From JBGQBN01 sp041494805 (GTDB lineage Bacteria > Acidobacteriota > Terriglobia > Terriglobales > Acidobacteriaceae): a DNA stretch of 64,000 nt. The first letter of the stretch is position 1. Each line of letters opens with the position of its first letter. Below, piece by piece: positions 32,756 to 41,251 of the stretch. The notes below the pieces were generated by a model. That model saw nothing but the letters and a program-made list of their open reading frames with translations, ran no database searches and had not been told where the DNA came from. The stretch lies in NCBI GenBank assembly GCA_041494805.1, contig JBGQBN010000004.1, positions 1-64,000 of the forward strand, read 5' to 3'. A program made the translations under genes and the position numbers.

Positions 32756-33125
32756 ATCCCGAACGAAGTGAGGGATCTCCAGGCGCTGCGGTTCACTAAC
32801 AAGAATTGTCATTATGCAACCAGAATTGTCGTTCCTAAATGATCATTGCCGCTCCCGAATCACCTAAGCCCCGTGGAATCTGCTTTCCGCAAGCTCTACT
32901 TTTGAGAGTCCCAGGCCGAGCAATGGCACCATGGTTGCTCCCATACAGGCAGGGCACACGGAAGCATGCAGCTTCACGCACCGACGGTAACCAGAAGTAA
33001 CCACCCGGAACATCTCCGCCGTAACTCCCGGAATGGGAAATATGCCCTTGTTTTCGGGCAGCGTCCATTTACAATACCCGCCTGCCCAAGCGCCTGGGCA
33101 GGTGCAAGAGATTTGAGGCCACTTC
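32756..33125. other. intergenic stretch upstream of the M15-like gene
   Basis: No gene that I can support. A hairpin CCTGCCCA (33081-33088)/TGGGCAGG (33095-33102) lies 24 bases before the next start and could affect its translation. Confidence 0.4.
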
Positions 33126-33884
33126 GTGGATAGGAAAGTTCAGCGCACTGTCGTTCTAGGGTTGCTGCTGGCCGTTGCGTTGTACGGTCAGGCCTTTGGC
33201 CTGCACCACAGCCTGCCTACGACTCCGCAACCCCACCGGCCGAGCCCGCGCCGCGCCCATGTCCGCCGCCTGCACTGGAACCCGATGTTCCGCCCTTCCC
33301 GCGATTCCCTGCTCCGTCAGAATGAAGAAATTGACCGGCTGGAGCTGCCGCGCATCCAGGATGATGACGAGCTCGAGCAGCTAAAGGCCAGTGAGGAACT
33401 GGTTCCCATCGTGCCTGGGCGGTCCTTGCGCATTGCTTCGAGCCTCGATCCCGACCGGCGGTATTGCCGTCCCTGGACCCGCGAGTTTCTGGACGACCTG
33501 AGCGAAGCCTACTACAAGGAATTCCACAGCCAAATCCAGGTCAATTCAGCGGTGCGCACAGTTAAGGTTCAGAAAAAGCTTCGCCGGCATAACCGCAATG
33601 CGGCCCCGGCCGAAGGCGCCCTGGCCTCCTCTCATCTAGCCGGCGTGACGGTGGATATTCAGCGCCGCGGCATGACCCGCCCGCAGATTCAGTGGATGCA
33701 GCAATACATGCTGCCGTTGAAGAATCTCGGCCTGATCGAGCCCGAAGAAGAGCGCCGCCAATGGGTGTTCCATGTGATGGTCTCTGACCGCTACACCGAC
33801 TGGCGCGAAGCGAAAATGCTCGCGGGTGAGCAGCAAGAAGATTCAGAAGCGAAAGACGAAGCCGTCCTTCCGGAAGTCTGGTAA
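33126..33884 (+). CDS. exported DUF5715-like protein with M15 peptidase-type zinc motif
   Basis: 252 residues from a GTG. Signal peptide up to about residue 24 (TVVLGLLLAVALYGQAFG). The core has INxAxR-like QVNSAVRTVKVQKKLRRHN, then SSHLAGVTVDIQRRG, the S-x-H-x-x-G-x-x-x-D zinc signature of VanY/DacC-type M15 carboxypeptidases, and the later His in QWVFHVMV. So it is probably a periplasmic peptidoglycan peptidase-like protein, although the family is named only as a DUF. Ends in an acidic tail. Confidence 0.75.
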   Translation: MDRKVQRTVVLGLLLAVALYGQAFGLHHSLPTTPQPHRPSPRRAHVRRLHWNPMFRPSRDSLLRQNEEIDRLELPRIQDDDELEQLKASEELVPIVPGRSLRIASSLDPDRRYCRPWTREFLDDLSEAYYKEFHSQIQVNSAVRTVKVQKKLRRHNRNAAPAEGALASSHLAGVTVDIQRRGMTRPQIQWMQQYMLPLKNLGLIEPEEERRQWVFHVMVSDRYTDWREAKMLAGEQQEDSEAKDEAVLPEVW

Positions 33885-33935
33885 TTTCCCGCCTGGCGTC
33901 CTGCCATATACAATCCTTGCGTCCCTGAAAACATC

Positions 33936-35198
33936 ATGCCTATAAACCGTCTTCGGCTCTTTGTCTCCGTACTCCTGGTTTCGGCCTTTGCCGCCGCCCA
34001 AAGCAATCCTTCTTCTCAAATCAGCGCACGCGCCCGTGCCATTCATGAGTCCGCCATCGTCGTGGACACGCACGCCGATACGCCACAGCGATTTCTCTAC
34101 GAGAATTTTGACATCGGCACCACCGACCCAAACGACATCGGCCACATTAGCCTGGAGAAAGCCCGCGTCGGCAACCTGGGTGCGGAGTTCTTCTCAATCT
34201 GGGCCGACCCTGTAACCACCAAGGGACATTTCGCCCAGTCCACGTTCGACATGATCGATTCGGTATACGAGCAAGCCGCACGCCATCCCGACCGCATGAT
34301 GATGGCCTACTCTGTCGACGACATCGAGCGTGCCCACAAACAAAAGAAGCTGGCCGCGCTGATGGGCATCGAGGGCGGCCACTCTATCGAGAACGACATT
34401 CGGTTGCTGCACGCCTTCTACCGTCTGGGCGTGCGCTACATGACGCTCTCCTGGTCGAACACAAATGAGTGGGCCGACTCCTCCGGCGACATCAAGGATC
34501 CTAAGGTCGAGCATCATAACGGACTGACCGACTCCGGCAAGCAAATCGTGCTGGAGATGAACCGCCTGGGCATGATGGTGGACATTTCTCACGTCGCCGA
34601 CAAAACCTTCTACGATGCCGTAGCCGTCAGCCGCGCCCCGGTGATCGCCTCGCACTCTTCCGCCCGCGCTCTCACCAACCATCCCCGTAATATGACTGAT
34701 GACATGCTGCGAGCCTTGGCCAAAAATGGCGGTGTCGTGCAGGTGAACTTCTACTCCGCGTTCATCGATGAGGACTACCGCAAGGCCGCCGAAGCCCAGG
34801 AAAAGGAACGTAATGCCGCCGTCGAGGACTACATCGCGAAGCGGAACGCCGCCGGACAAACCATAACGTATCTCGATTACGATCATGTGGAACGAGAGTG
34901 GGCCGCCAAGATTCCCCGCCCACCACTGAAGTCGCTCATCGACCACATTGACCACATCGCCAAGGTCGCCGGCGTGGACCACGTAGGTCTCGGCTCGGAC
35001 TTCGACGGCGTAAGCGGCGCGACGCCCGAAGGCATCGACTCCGCGGCCGACCTGCCCAAGATCACCCAAGCTCTGCTCCAGCGCGGATACAGCGCCGACG
35101 ACATCCACAAGATTCTTGGCGGCAACCTGCTCCGAGTCTTACGTGATGTGGAAAAAGTCAGTCAGCAAATGCAGGCTGACCAAACGCGACCCAAGTGA
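33936..35198 (+). CDS. membrane dipeptidase, peptidase family M19
   Basis: 420 residues with a signal peptide (MPINRLRLFVSVLLVSAFAAAQ). Renal-dipeptidase family: HxD in VVDTHADTPQRF, bridging Glu in MGIEGGHSIEND, His in VDISHVADKTF and ASHSSARALTNHPRN, Asp in GLGSDFDGV. Binuclear zinc site complete. Hydrolyses dipeptides, often with D- or dehydro residues, in the periplasm. Sits after the M15-like gene, so both may act on wall or nutrient peptides. Confidence 0.93.
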   Translation: MPINRLRLFVSVLLVSAFAAAQSNPSSQISARARAIHESAIVVDTHADTPQRFLYENFDIGTTDPNDIGHISLEKARVGNLGAEFFSIWADPVTTKGHFAQSTFDMIDSVYEQAARHPDRMMMAYSVDDIERAHKQKKLAALMGIEGGHSIENDIRLLHAFYRLGVRYMTLSWSNTNEWADSSGDIKDPKVEHHNGLTDSGKQIVLEMNRLGMMVDISHVADKTFYDAVAVSRAPVIASHSSARALTNHPRNMTDDMLRALAKNGGVVQVNFYSAFIDEDYRKAAEAQEKERNAAVEDYIAKRNAAGQTITYLDYDHVEREWAAKIPRPPLKSLIDHIDHIAKVAGVDHVGLGSDFDGVSGATPEGIDSAADLPKITQALLQRGYSADDIHKILGGNLLRVLRDVEKVSQQMQADQTRPK

Positions 35199-35271
35199 GT
35201 AAGTGATCAGCAGGAAGCTGTCGTACAATTTGTCAGGATCTAGACTTTGTCAGAATCCAGGTTCGTATCAG

Positions 35272-35332
35272 GGTATGGCTTTAGCCATACCGTAGCTGCT
35301 TTATAGATTTTCTTCGCGCGCTTCAGCGCGCG
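35272..35332. repeat. two adjacent perfect hairpins
   Basis: GGTATGGCT-TT-AGCCATACC (35272-35291) and CGCGCGCT-TC-AGCGCGCG (35315-35332), separated by an AT-rich segment. Located between the M19 gene and the first cyclophilin. Possible terminator or dispersed repeat. Confidence 0.55.
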
Positions 35333-35368
35333 AAAACCGCTTTCGATTCAAACTCAAGGAGTCAAGAA

Positions 35369-35980
35369 ATGCGCAAATCGTTCGCACTGCTTGTCACCGT
35401 ATGTTTGGCATCCCTGATGGCCTGGTCGCAGGCCAAGTCCGCCGGCGGCCCCACCGCCGTCATCGACACCACCGCCGGCAAGCTCACCTGCAAACTATTT
35501 CCCGACAAAGCCCCCCTCGGAGTGGCCAACTTCATCGGTCTCGCTGACGGCACCAGGGACTGGACCAGCCCGGTCAGCGGTGCAAAGAAACACGGTGTCC
35601 CGCTGTATGACGGCACCATCTTCCATCGCGTAATCCCCAATTTCATGATCCAGGGTGGAGATCCCGCCGGCAATGGCACCGGCGATCCCGGCTACAAATT
35701 CAAGAACGAAACTTCTCCGGACTTGAAGTTTGATCGCCCCGGCCGTCTGGCGTATGCCAATGCTGGCCCCGACACCAACGGCTCACAGTTTTTCATCACC
35801 GAGGTTCCCTATCCCAGCCTGAATGGCGGCTACACCATTTTCGGCCAGTGCGATGACGCCTCCGTGAACCTGGCGAAAGAAATCGCGCGCAAAGGACGTG
35901 ACTCCAACGATCGTCCCTACAGCCCCGTGAAAATCAATCACATCACAGTCACGCCAGGCGCGGCGGCTGCGAAGCAATGA
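35369..35980 (+). CDS. cyclophilin-type peptidyl-prolyl isomerase, exported
   Basis: 203 residues: signal peptide MRKSFALLVTVCLASLMAWSQ, then a bacterial cyclophilin with FHRVIPNFMIQGGDPAGNGTG, AYANAGPDTNGSQFFI and GGYTIFGQC. The catalytic Arg and the FFIT strand are intact. Acts on proline bonds of secreted proteins in the periplasm. CAAGGAGTCAAGAA precedes the ATG. A cytoplasmic paralogue follows. Confidence 0.93.
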   Translation: MRKSFALLVTVCLASLMAWSQAKSAGGPTAVIDTTAGKLTCKLFPDKAPLGVANFIGLADGTRDWTSPVSGAKKHGVPLYDGTIFHRVIPNFMIQGGDPAGNGTGDPGYKFKNETSPDLKFDRPGRLAYANAGPDTNGSQFFITEVPYPSLNGGYTIFGQCDDASVNLAKEIARKGRDSNDRPYSPVKINHITVTPGAAAAKQ

Positions 35981-36103
35981 CAAAATGACCTCGTAGTACA
36001 CGGGCCGTAAAAACAGACAGCCGCTCGACCAGGGACGCCGAGCGGCTGCGCAAATGGCCAACGACCCACGACCAACGACCAGAGACCACACGAAAGGATT
36101 CCT

Positions 36104-36631
36104 ATGACTCGCCCCGCCGGCACCTATGCCATCTTCAATACCTCCGAAGGCACCATCGTCTGCCGTCTGTTTGAAAAAGACGCGCCCAAGACAGTTGCTA
36201 ACTTTGTTGAACTCGCCGAAGGCAAACGCGAGTGGACTCACCCGGTCAGCCGCAAGAAGAGCAAGGACCGCCTCTACGATGGCACCATCCTCCACCGTGT
36301 CATTCCCAACTTCATGATCCAGGGCGGCGACCCGGCAGGTAGCGGCTTCGGCGGACCGGGCTACCAGTTTGAAGACGAAACCAAAGGCTCGCCGCACAAG
36401 TTCGACAAACCCGGCAAACTGGCCATGGCCAACTCCGGACCCAATACCAACGGTTCGCAGCTCTTCATCACCGTGGCGCCCACGCAGTGGCTCACCGGCA
36501 AGCACACCATCTTTGGCGAAGTAGTGGAAGGTTACGAGGTTGCGGAGAAGATCGTGAACGTCCCACGCAACCCGCAGGACAAGCCTCTGAAAGAAGTAGT
36601 GGTGAAGTTAGTGACCATTGAGCGAGTATGA
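36104..36631 (+). CDS. cyclophilin-type peptidyl-prolyl isomerase, cytoplasmic
   Basis: 175 residues without signal peptide, close paralogue of the gene before it (LHRVIPNFMIQGGDPAGSGFGGPGY, AMANSGPNTNGSQLFITVAP, GKHTIFGEVVEGYEV). AAAGGA lies six bases before the ATG. The pair looks like a tandem duplication in which one copy gained or lost an export signal. Confidence 0.93.
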   Translation: MTRPAGTYAIFNTSEGTIVCRLFEKDAPKTVANFVELAEGKREWTHPVSRKKSKDRLYDGTILHRVIPNFMIQGGDPAGSGFGGPGYQFEDETKGSPHKFDKPGKLAMANSGPNTNGSQLFITVAPTQWLTGKHTIFGEVVEGYEVAEKIVNVPRNPQDKPLKEVVVKLVTIERV

Positions 36632-36675
36632 AATGACCGAGTGTGAAACCGGGGCTCGTGGAGAATGGCTCGCCC

Positions 36676-37275
36676 TCAGGGCTTCCGCTGATGTCCGCGC
36701 ATTGCTCCCGGCAGGAATTTTCCCAGCCCCACCCGCACCTGGACGGTGTTGATGCCGGGGTTGGGATCGGACAGCCCGGCATTGGAAATGTGCATATAGC
36801 GCACTTCAACGCTCCAGTTGTAATTGTCCCCCAGGATGTGTGTGCCGAATGCCGCTCCTGAAGTAAAGTTCATGCCCGAGGTTCCGGGAGGAACGTCGTG
36901 GCTGGTAAAAAGCGTCCCGCCGGAAATTTCAAAATAAGGAACAATCCGTTCCCGAGTCGCAAAATTCCACTTCAGATTGAGCGGATTAATGCCGGCTCCA
37001 TACGCCGTATTGTTGGGCTGAAAAACCAGAAACACCGGCACCGCATCCACCGCATACTCGAACCTCCCCTTGAGAAAGCCGGGTCCATGGGGGCGGGTCA
37101 GAATCCATCCGTAACGCACGCCCACATTCCACACCCCGGTATCAGACGTCCCCCCGGGGACCGAGTGGCCACCAGCAGTCCATAACTGCAGCTCGCGCCC
37201 ACCGTCTTCCGGCCGTGTCTGGGCGCTAGCCAGCGAAGCCGCGAGCAAGAGAACTGCGATCAGAGCATTTTTCAT
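36676..37275 (-). CDS. acyloxyacyl hydrolase/PagL-like outer-membrane barrel
   Basis: 199 residues, signal peptide MKNALIAVLLLAASLASAQ, then amphipathic beta strands. The family motif is at 162-176: HISNAGLSDPNPGIN. In PagL, which removes the 3-O acyl chain from lipid A, the triad is His, Ser two residues later and Glu fourteen residues after the His. Here His162 and Ser164 are present but position 176 is Asn, so activity is uncertain. Convergent with the cyclophilin gene. Confidence 0.75.
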   Translation of the reverse strand: MKNALIAVLLLAASLASAQTRPEDGGRELQLWTAGGHSVPGGTSDTGVWNVGVRYGWILTRPHGPGFLKGRFEYAVDAVPVFLVFQPNNTAYGAGINPLNLKWNFATRERIVPYFEISGGTLFTSHDVPPGTSGMNFTSGAAFGTHILGDNYNWSVEVRYMHISNAGLSDPNPGINTVQVRVGLGKFLPGAMRGHQRKP

Positions 37276-37469
37276 TCAGATTCCAATGGAACCAGCAAAG
37301 CTCGCCACCATACAGGAAAGTCGGTCGCGTGACAATCCGGTACGCGGTTTCAGACCACTCGTTTAAAAAAACAGCCTGATGATTTAGAATGAGCAGCCAT
37401 CAATCGTTTTTCCCGGCGTGCGCGCTCCCGGCTTCGGGTGCAGACCGCCGGAAACCAGTGGAGAAGAAT

Positions 37470-37745
37470 ATGCCAAAATACCTTATCGAGCGCGAAATTC
37501 CGGGTGCAGGACAGCTCACCCCGCAGCAACTGCAAGCTGTCTCCCAAACCTCCTGCGGCGTTCTCAAGAACCTGGGACCACAAATTCAGTGGCTCCACAG
37601 CTACGTGACCGCAGACAAAATCTATTGCGTCTACATTGCGCCGAATGAAGCCATGATCCGGGAGCATGCTAAGCAAGGTGGCTTCCCGGCTAATCGCATC
37701 TCCCAGGTCAAAACGATGATCGACCCCACAACGGCAGAAAGCTAA
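37470..37745 (+). CDS. DUF4242 (SCO4226-type nickel-binding) protein
   Basis: 91 residues from the ATG at 37470 (GGAG upstream); a longer frame exists without a ribosome site. Ferredoxin-like fold expected: MPKYLIEREIPGAG, WLHSYVTADKIYCVYIAPNEAMIREHAKQGGFP. One family member binds nickel as a homodimer; His and Cys residues are present but the metal is unknown here. Confidence 0.8.
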   Translation: MPKYLIEREIPGAGQLTPQQLQAVSQTSCGVLKNLGPQIQWLHSYVTADKIYCVYIAPNEAMIREHAKQGGFPANRISQVKTMIDPTTAES

Positions 37746-37759
37746 GTCAGCCTGCCCGG

Positions 37760-38503
37760 CTAGAGGCCCAGCCCCCCATCCACCGTCAAAACCTGCCCGG
37801 TGATGAAATGCGGCGCGGTCACAAAAAAGAGGACCGCAGCCGCAACCTCCTCCCCTTTCCCATTGCGCTGCATCGGAGTCACCCGGGCCATTCGTTTCAT
37901 GAACGCTGCAGCCGACTTCTCGCCCAGGTCAATCATGCCCGGGGCCACGCAGTTTACGGCGATCTCGGGCGCGAGCGCCTTCGCCATCACTTTCGTCAAC
38001 ATGTGGACGGCTGCCTTCGACGAGCAGTAGTGCGCATGGCTCGCCCACGGACGCAAGCCTCCCAACGAACCCATATTGATGATCTTTCCACGCCTCAGGC
38101 GAAGCCATTTCACCGCCGCCTGCGATACCAGGAAAGGCCCGCGCGTATTGGAGGCAAAAATCGCGTCCCATTGCCGCAACGTTAGTTTCTCGAACTCCAC
38201 AGTCTCGTAGTTGGCGGCGTTATTGACCAGGATATCGAGGCCTCCGAGCTCCTTCACCGCGTCCCTTACTGTGTTTTTCACGCTTTTCTCGTCGGTCACA
38301 TCGCACCGCAGTGCAAGCGCGCGAACCCCGAAGCTGCCCAGGTCGATGACCGTGTGCTGGGCCTCGCGTACTGAATCCCGGAAAGTGATGCACACGTCCG
38401 CGCCCGCTTCGGCCATCGCCAGGGCGCTAGCCCGGCCCAGTCGCCGCGCCCCACCGGTGATCAACACGGTCTTGCCACGTAAGGGCTTGTCAGCTTTCTG
38501 CAT
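37760..38503 (-). CDS. SDR oxidoreductase with pteridine-reductase-like cofactor loop
   Basis: 247 residues. The glycine-rich loop is TGGARRLG, with Arg where most SDRs have Gly, as in PTR1/FolM pteridine reductases. NNAANYETVEF replaces the usual NNAG, also a feature of that group. Catalytic Tyr-Lys in HAHYCSSKAA; C-terminal ITGQVLTVDGGLGL is FabG-like. Pterin or sugar/steroid substrates are both possible. Since the genome makes tetrahydropterins (operon at 6.4-9.9 kb), a pterin role is worth testing. Confidence 0.8.
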   Translation of the reverse strand: MQKADKPLRGKTVLITGGARRLGRASALAMAEAGADVCITFRDSVREAQHTVIDLGSFGVRALALRCDVTDEKSVKNTVRDAVKELGGLDILVNNAANYETVEFEKLTLRQWDAIFASNTRGPFLVSQAAVKWLRLRRGKIINMGSLGGLRPWASHAHYCSSKAAVHMLTKVMAKALAPEIAVNCVAPGMIDLGEKSAAAFMKRMARVTPMQRNGKGEEVAAAVLFFVTAPHFITGQVLTVDGGLGL

Positions 38504-38595
38504 GCGTGGATTGTACTTGACCCCCGGCCCGCTCGGGTCTTCCCACCTGGCCCCCCAGTCTTTGCTGCTGACTAGAAAACTGCTACACTCCGCCC

Positions 38596-38841
38596 ATGGC
38601 GGAACCCCGCCAAGTCGTGGTGTACTCCCGCAAAGGCTGCCACCTGTGTGAAATCGTAAAGGAAACGCTCAGCAAGCTGGAGCACCGTGGTGGCTTTACC
38701 TGGAACGAGGTGGACGTGGAAAGCGACGAAGACTTACGCCGCCGTTTCACCGATGAAGTGCCAGTCGTCTTTATCGATGGCCGCAAAGCCTTCAAGTACC
38801 ACATGGACGAGCGCGAATTCCTGCGCAAGCTGGCCAATTAG
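38596..38841 (+). CDS. glutaredoxin-family thiol protein
   Basis: 81 residues, thioredoxin-like fold with redox motif KGCHLC near the N-terminus and DEVPVVFIDGRKAF as the cis-Pro loop. Similar to the short glutaredoxin/DUF836 group rather than classical Grx. TACACT six bases before the ATG with no ribosome site suggests a leaderless mRNA. A strong terminator follows at once. Confidence 0.88.
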   Translation: MAEPRQVVVYSRKGCHLCEIVKETLSKLEHRGGFTWNEVDVESDEDLRRRFTDEVPVVFIDGRKAFKYHMDEREFLRKLAN

Positions 38842-38851
38842 TCTTCGGGGT

Positions 38852-38894
38852 GCCCCATCCTTGTCGCGTTCTGTGCGACAGGGTGGGGCCTTTT
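38852..38894 (+). terminator. terminator after the glutaredoxin gene (dispersed palindrome type)
   Basis: GCCCCATCCTTGTCGC pairs with GCGACAGGGTGGGGC (one bulge), then CTTTT. The same GGGTGGGGC-ended palindrome occurs near 47620, 48885, 52617 and 53918, so a mobile repeat seems to serve as terminator here. Confidence 0.8.
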
Positions 38895-38935
38895 GCAGAG
38901 TCAAGCCACCAATCCTTCCACTACAATCACACCGC

Positions 38936-40504
38936 ATGCTCCGAACTCGCCTCTACGCCGACCCGCGCGGCCGCTTCGTTACTGACGTCATTCTCGAAAG
39001 CTGCCAGCGTTTTCCTCAAAAGACAGCGATCGTCGATTCCTCCTGCGATCGCCGCATCTCCTACGCTGAATACGGCGAGATCGTGCAGGCGCTGGCCCGC
39101 GGATTTGTCGCCGCCGGACTGAAACCCGGCGAGGTGGTCGCCATCTACCTGCCCAACTCCTGGGAATTCTGCGCTGCCTACCACGCCACCACTCTCGCCG
39201 GAGGCATCCCCACCCCGCTGAACCCTAGCTACCGTGAGCGTGAAGTCCGTTACCAGTTGGAGAACTCAGGCGCGGTGCTGCTGGTCACTGACGGGCCAAT
39301 TCTCCAGGGGATCAATCTTGGCGGCCTGCCCAACCTGCGCCGGGTTTACACAACCCGCCAGCCGGCACACTCGGCGGAGCCCTTTGCCAGCCTGCTGCAG
39401 CCGGTCACAGCCACCCTGCCCCAGCCGGACAAGCCCTCGGATCAAACCCTGGCCGCCCTTCCCTACTCCAGTGGCACCACTGGCTTGCCCAAAGGCGTCA
39501 TGCTCTCACACTTTAATCTGGTGGCAAATGTTTTCCAGCTCATCGCCCCGCACGGATCTGGATTTGTTCCCGATGACGTGATGCTCTGTTTTCTGCCGCT
39601 CTATCACATCTATGGGCTGAACGTAGTGCTGAACCCGGCCCTGACGCTTGGCGCCACGCTGGTGCTGATGCCTCGTTTCAGTGCGCCGCAATTGTTCGGG
39701 CTTCTGGTCTCCGAGGGTGTCACCACCATGCCCACGGTTCCGCCCGCGTTGAATGCTTTGTGTCAGGCAGCAGAGGCCGGACAGTTCCCCAAATCGCATC
39801 GTCTGCATTGGGTAAAATCCGGCGCTGCGCCTCTGGCCCCGGAACTCGCTCGCCGCTTTACAACTTTAACCGGAGTTCTGGTCTGCCAGGGTTACGGAAT
39901 GACGGAAGCCTCTCCCGTCACTCACGTGGGATATCTCGATCCCGAACTCTACCGGCCGGAATCGATTGGCCAACCCTTGGTCCAGACCGAGTGCCGTGTA
40001 CTCGACGAAAACGGGAATGAAGTCGCTCCCGGCGAACCTGGGGAACTCGTCATGCGCGGACCGCAGTTCATGCTGGGCTACTGGAAAGAGCCGCAGGCCA
40101 CCGCCGCCGTACTGCGCGATGGCTGGTACTGGTCGGGCGACATCGTCAGTCGCGACCAGCAGGATTTCTACTACGTGCTCGATCGCCGCAAGGAGATGAT
40201 CAAATACAAGGGCTTCCCCGTCGCCCCCGCCGAAGTCGAGGCCTTGCTCCTGGAACATCCCGCGGTTCGCGACTGCGGCGTGGTCGGGCGTCCCGACCCG
40301 GCGGCGGGAGAAATTCCTGTAGCATTCGTCGTTCTACGCGAGGGCTTCGTGGCTTCTGCGAAACTGCAAGAAGAACTATGCGGCTTCGTCGCCGACCGCC
40401 TCACTCCGTACAAGCAGCCCCGAAGAGTTGTCTGGGTCGACACCTTGCCCAGAACTCCCTCCGGCAAGATTTTGCGCAGAGAACTGCGGAAAATTAGCAG
40501 CTAA
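38936..40504 (+). CDS. AMP-forming acyl-CoA synthetase/ligase
   Basis: 522 residues from the ATG at 38936; the open frame continues upstream through the glutaredoxin gene and terminator and must be ignored there. ANL-family motifs: YSSGTTGLPKGVMLSH (P-loop), QGYGMTEASPVTH, DGWYWSGDIV, and the hinge and catalytic Lys in PRTPSGKILRREL. Closest in wording to 4-coumarate/long-chain fatty acid ligases. Activates a carboxylic acid through acyl-AMP to acyl-CoA; the acid is not predictable. Confidence 0.92.
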   Translation: MLRTRLYADPRGRFVTDVILESCQRFPQKTAIVDSSCDRRISYAEYGEIVQALARGFVAAGLKPGEVVAIYLPNSWEFCAAYHATTLAGGIPTPLNPSYREREVRYQLENSGAVLLVTDGPILQGINLGGLPNLRRVYTTRQPAHSAEPFASLLQPVTATLPQPDKPSDQTLAALPYSSGTTGLPKGVMLSHFNLVANVFQLIAPHGSGFVPDDVMLCFLPLYHIYGLNVVLNPALTLGATLVLMPRFSAPQLFGLLVSEGVTTMPTVPPALNALCQAAEAGQFPKSHRLHWVKSGAAPLAPELARRFTTLTGVLVCQGYGMTEASPVTHVGYLDPELYRPESIGQPLVQTECRVLDENGNEVAPGEPGELVMRGPQFMLGYWKEPQATAAVLRDGWYWSGDIVSRDQQDFYYVLDRRKEMIKYKGFPVAPAEVEALLLEHPAVRDCGVVGRPDPAAGEIPVAFVVLREGFVASAKLQEELCGFVADRLTPYKQPRRVVWVDTLPRTPSGKILRRELRKISS

Positions 40505-40673
40505 CCGGCCGTATCGAGGTATTCCCGGTCCCCTTTCACCGCAAATCACCAGAGACGGTTGGCCCCCTCGCGCAACCGACGTCAGCGGAACTTTCCCGCT
40601 GCTCTTTCCGTATCCCAAATTGACAGCGGCGTTCAGCCGTCGGTACGCGCCGAACGCGCAGAGGAGAATCTTT

Positions 40674-41030
40674 ATGGACCAACTCACAGGTCTGGTTGCA
40701 GTGATCATGTTCTTAGGCATGCCAACGGCGATATTGGCCATGTACACCTTTTATCGCGTGCGCAAGCTGCGCACTGAAGAGCGCCTGGCAGCGATTGCTC
40801 GTGGCGTGAGCGTTCCCATGGAGCCCGAGCTTTCCGAGGCTGCCCGTTCCCGCCGCTCCGGCATTCTGCTCATTACCGGAGCGCTCGGCTACCTGACCAC
40901 GTTCGCGCTGATCGCACGAGTGGAGCCTGATGCCTGGGTCGCCGCAGCGTTCGGCATCATTCCCCTCGCTCTCGGCCTTGGCTTCTTCCTCGACTCCGCG
41001 TTGGTGCGCCGCGATCTGCACGCTTCCTGA
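40674..41030 (+). CDS. small membrane protein, DUF6249-like
   Basis: 118 residues from the ATG at 40674 with GAGGAG nine bases upstream. Three membrane segments (about 5-25, 63-82, 89-108) and a basic loop RVRKLRTEERLAAIARGV after the first, followed by PMEPE. This arrangement is seen in DUF6249 membrane proteins, often near ECF sigma factors. No sigma gene here. Confidence 0.65.
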   Translation: MDQLTGLVAVIMFLGMPTAILAMYTFYRVRKLRTEERLAAIARGVSVPMEPELSEAARSRRSGILLITGALGYLTTFALIARVEPDAWVAAAFGIIPLALGLGFFLDSALVRRDLHAS

Positions 41031-41082
41031 TGCCCGGTTGTCGCCGCTGTGGAGCGGGCTCCCGGCTGTCGGCTCGGCAGGC

Positions 41083-41211
41083 GTGGCTACAGAACTCGGC
41101 TACTGCGATCAGGCCCATTTGGTCAATGAGGTTGCGCAGTTCGCCGGTATGAGTCCCGGCCGCATCGCCCCGCGCGGTGTGGCCGATTTCTCCAAGACGC
41201 GGTGCGAATGA
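41083..41211 (+). pseudogene. remnant of an AraC-family C-terminal HTH
   Basis: The frame reads ATELGYCDQAHLVNEVAQFA then GMSPG, the second HTH helix of AraC regulators (GYxDQaHfxReFrrfaGmtP). No start, no first HTH and no ligand domain precede it; the preceding bases belong to the previous gene's end. A relic of about 43 codons. Confidence 0.7.
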
Positions 41212-41251
41212 GTTGGTAAACTTGCCCAGCACGTCCTGGGAAACCTCAAGC

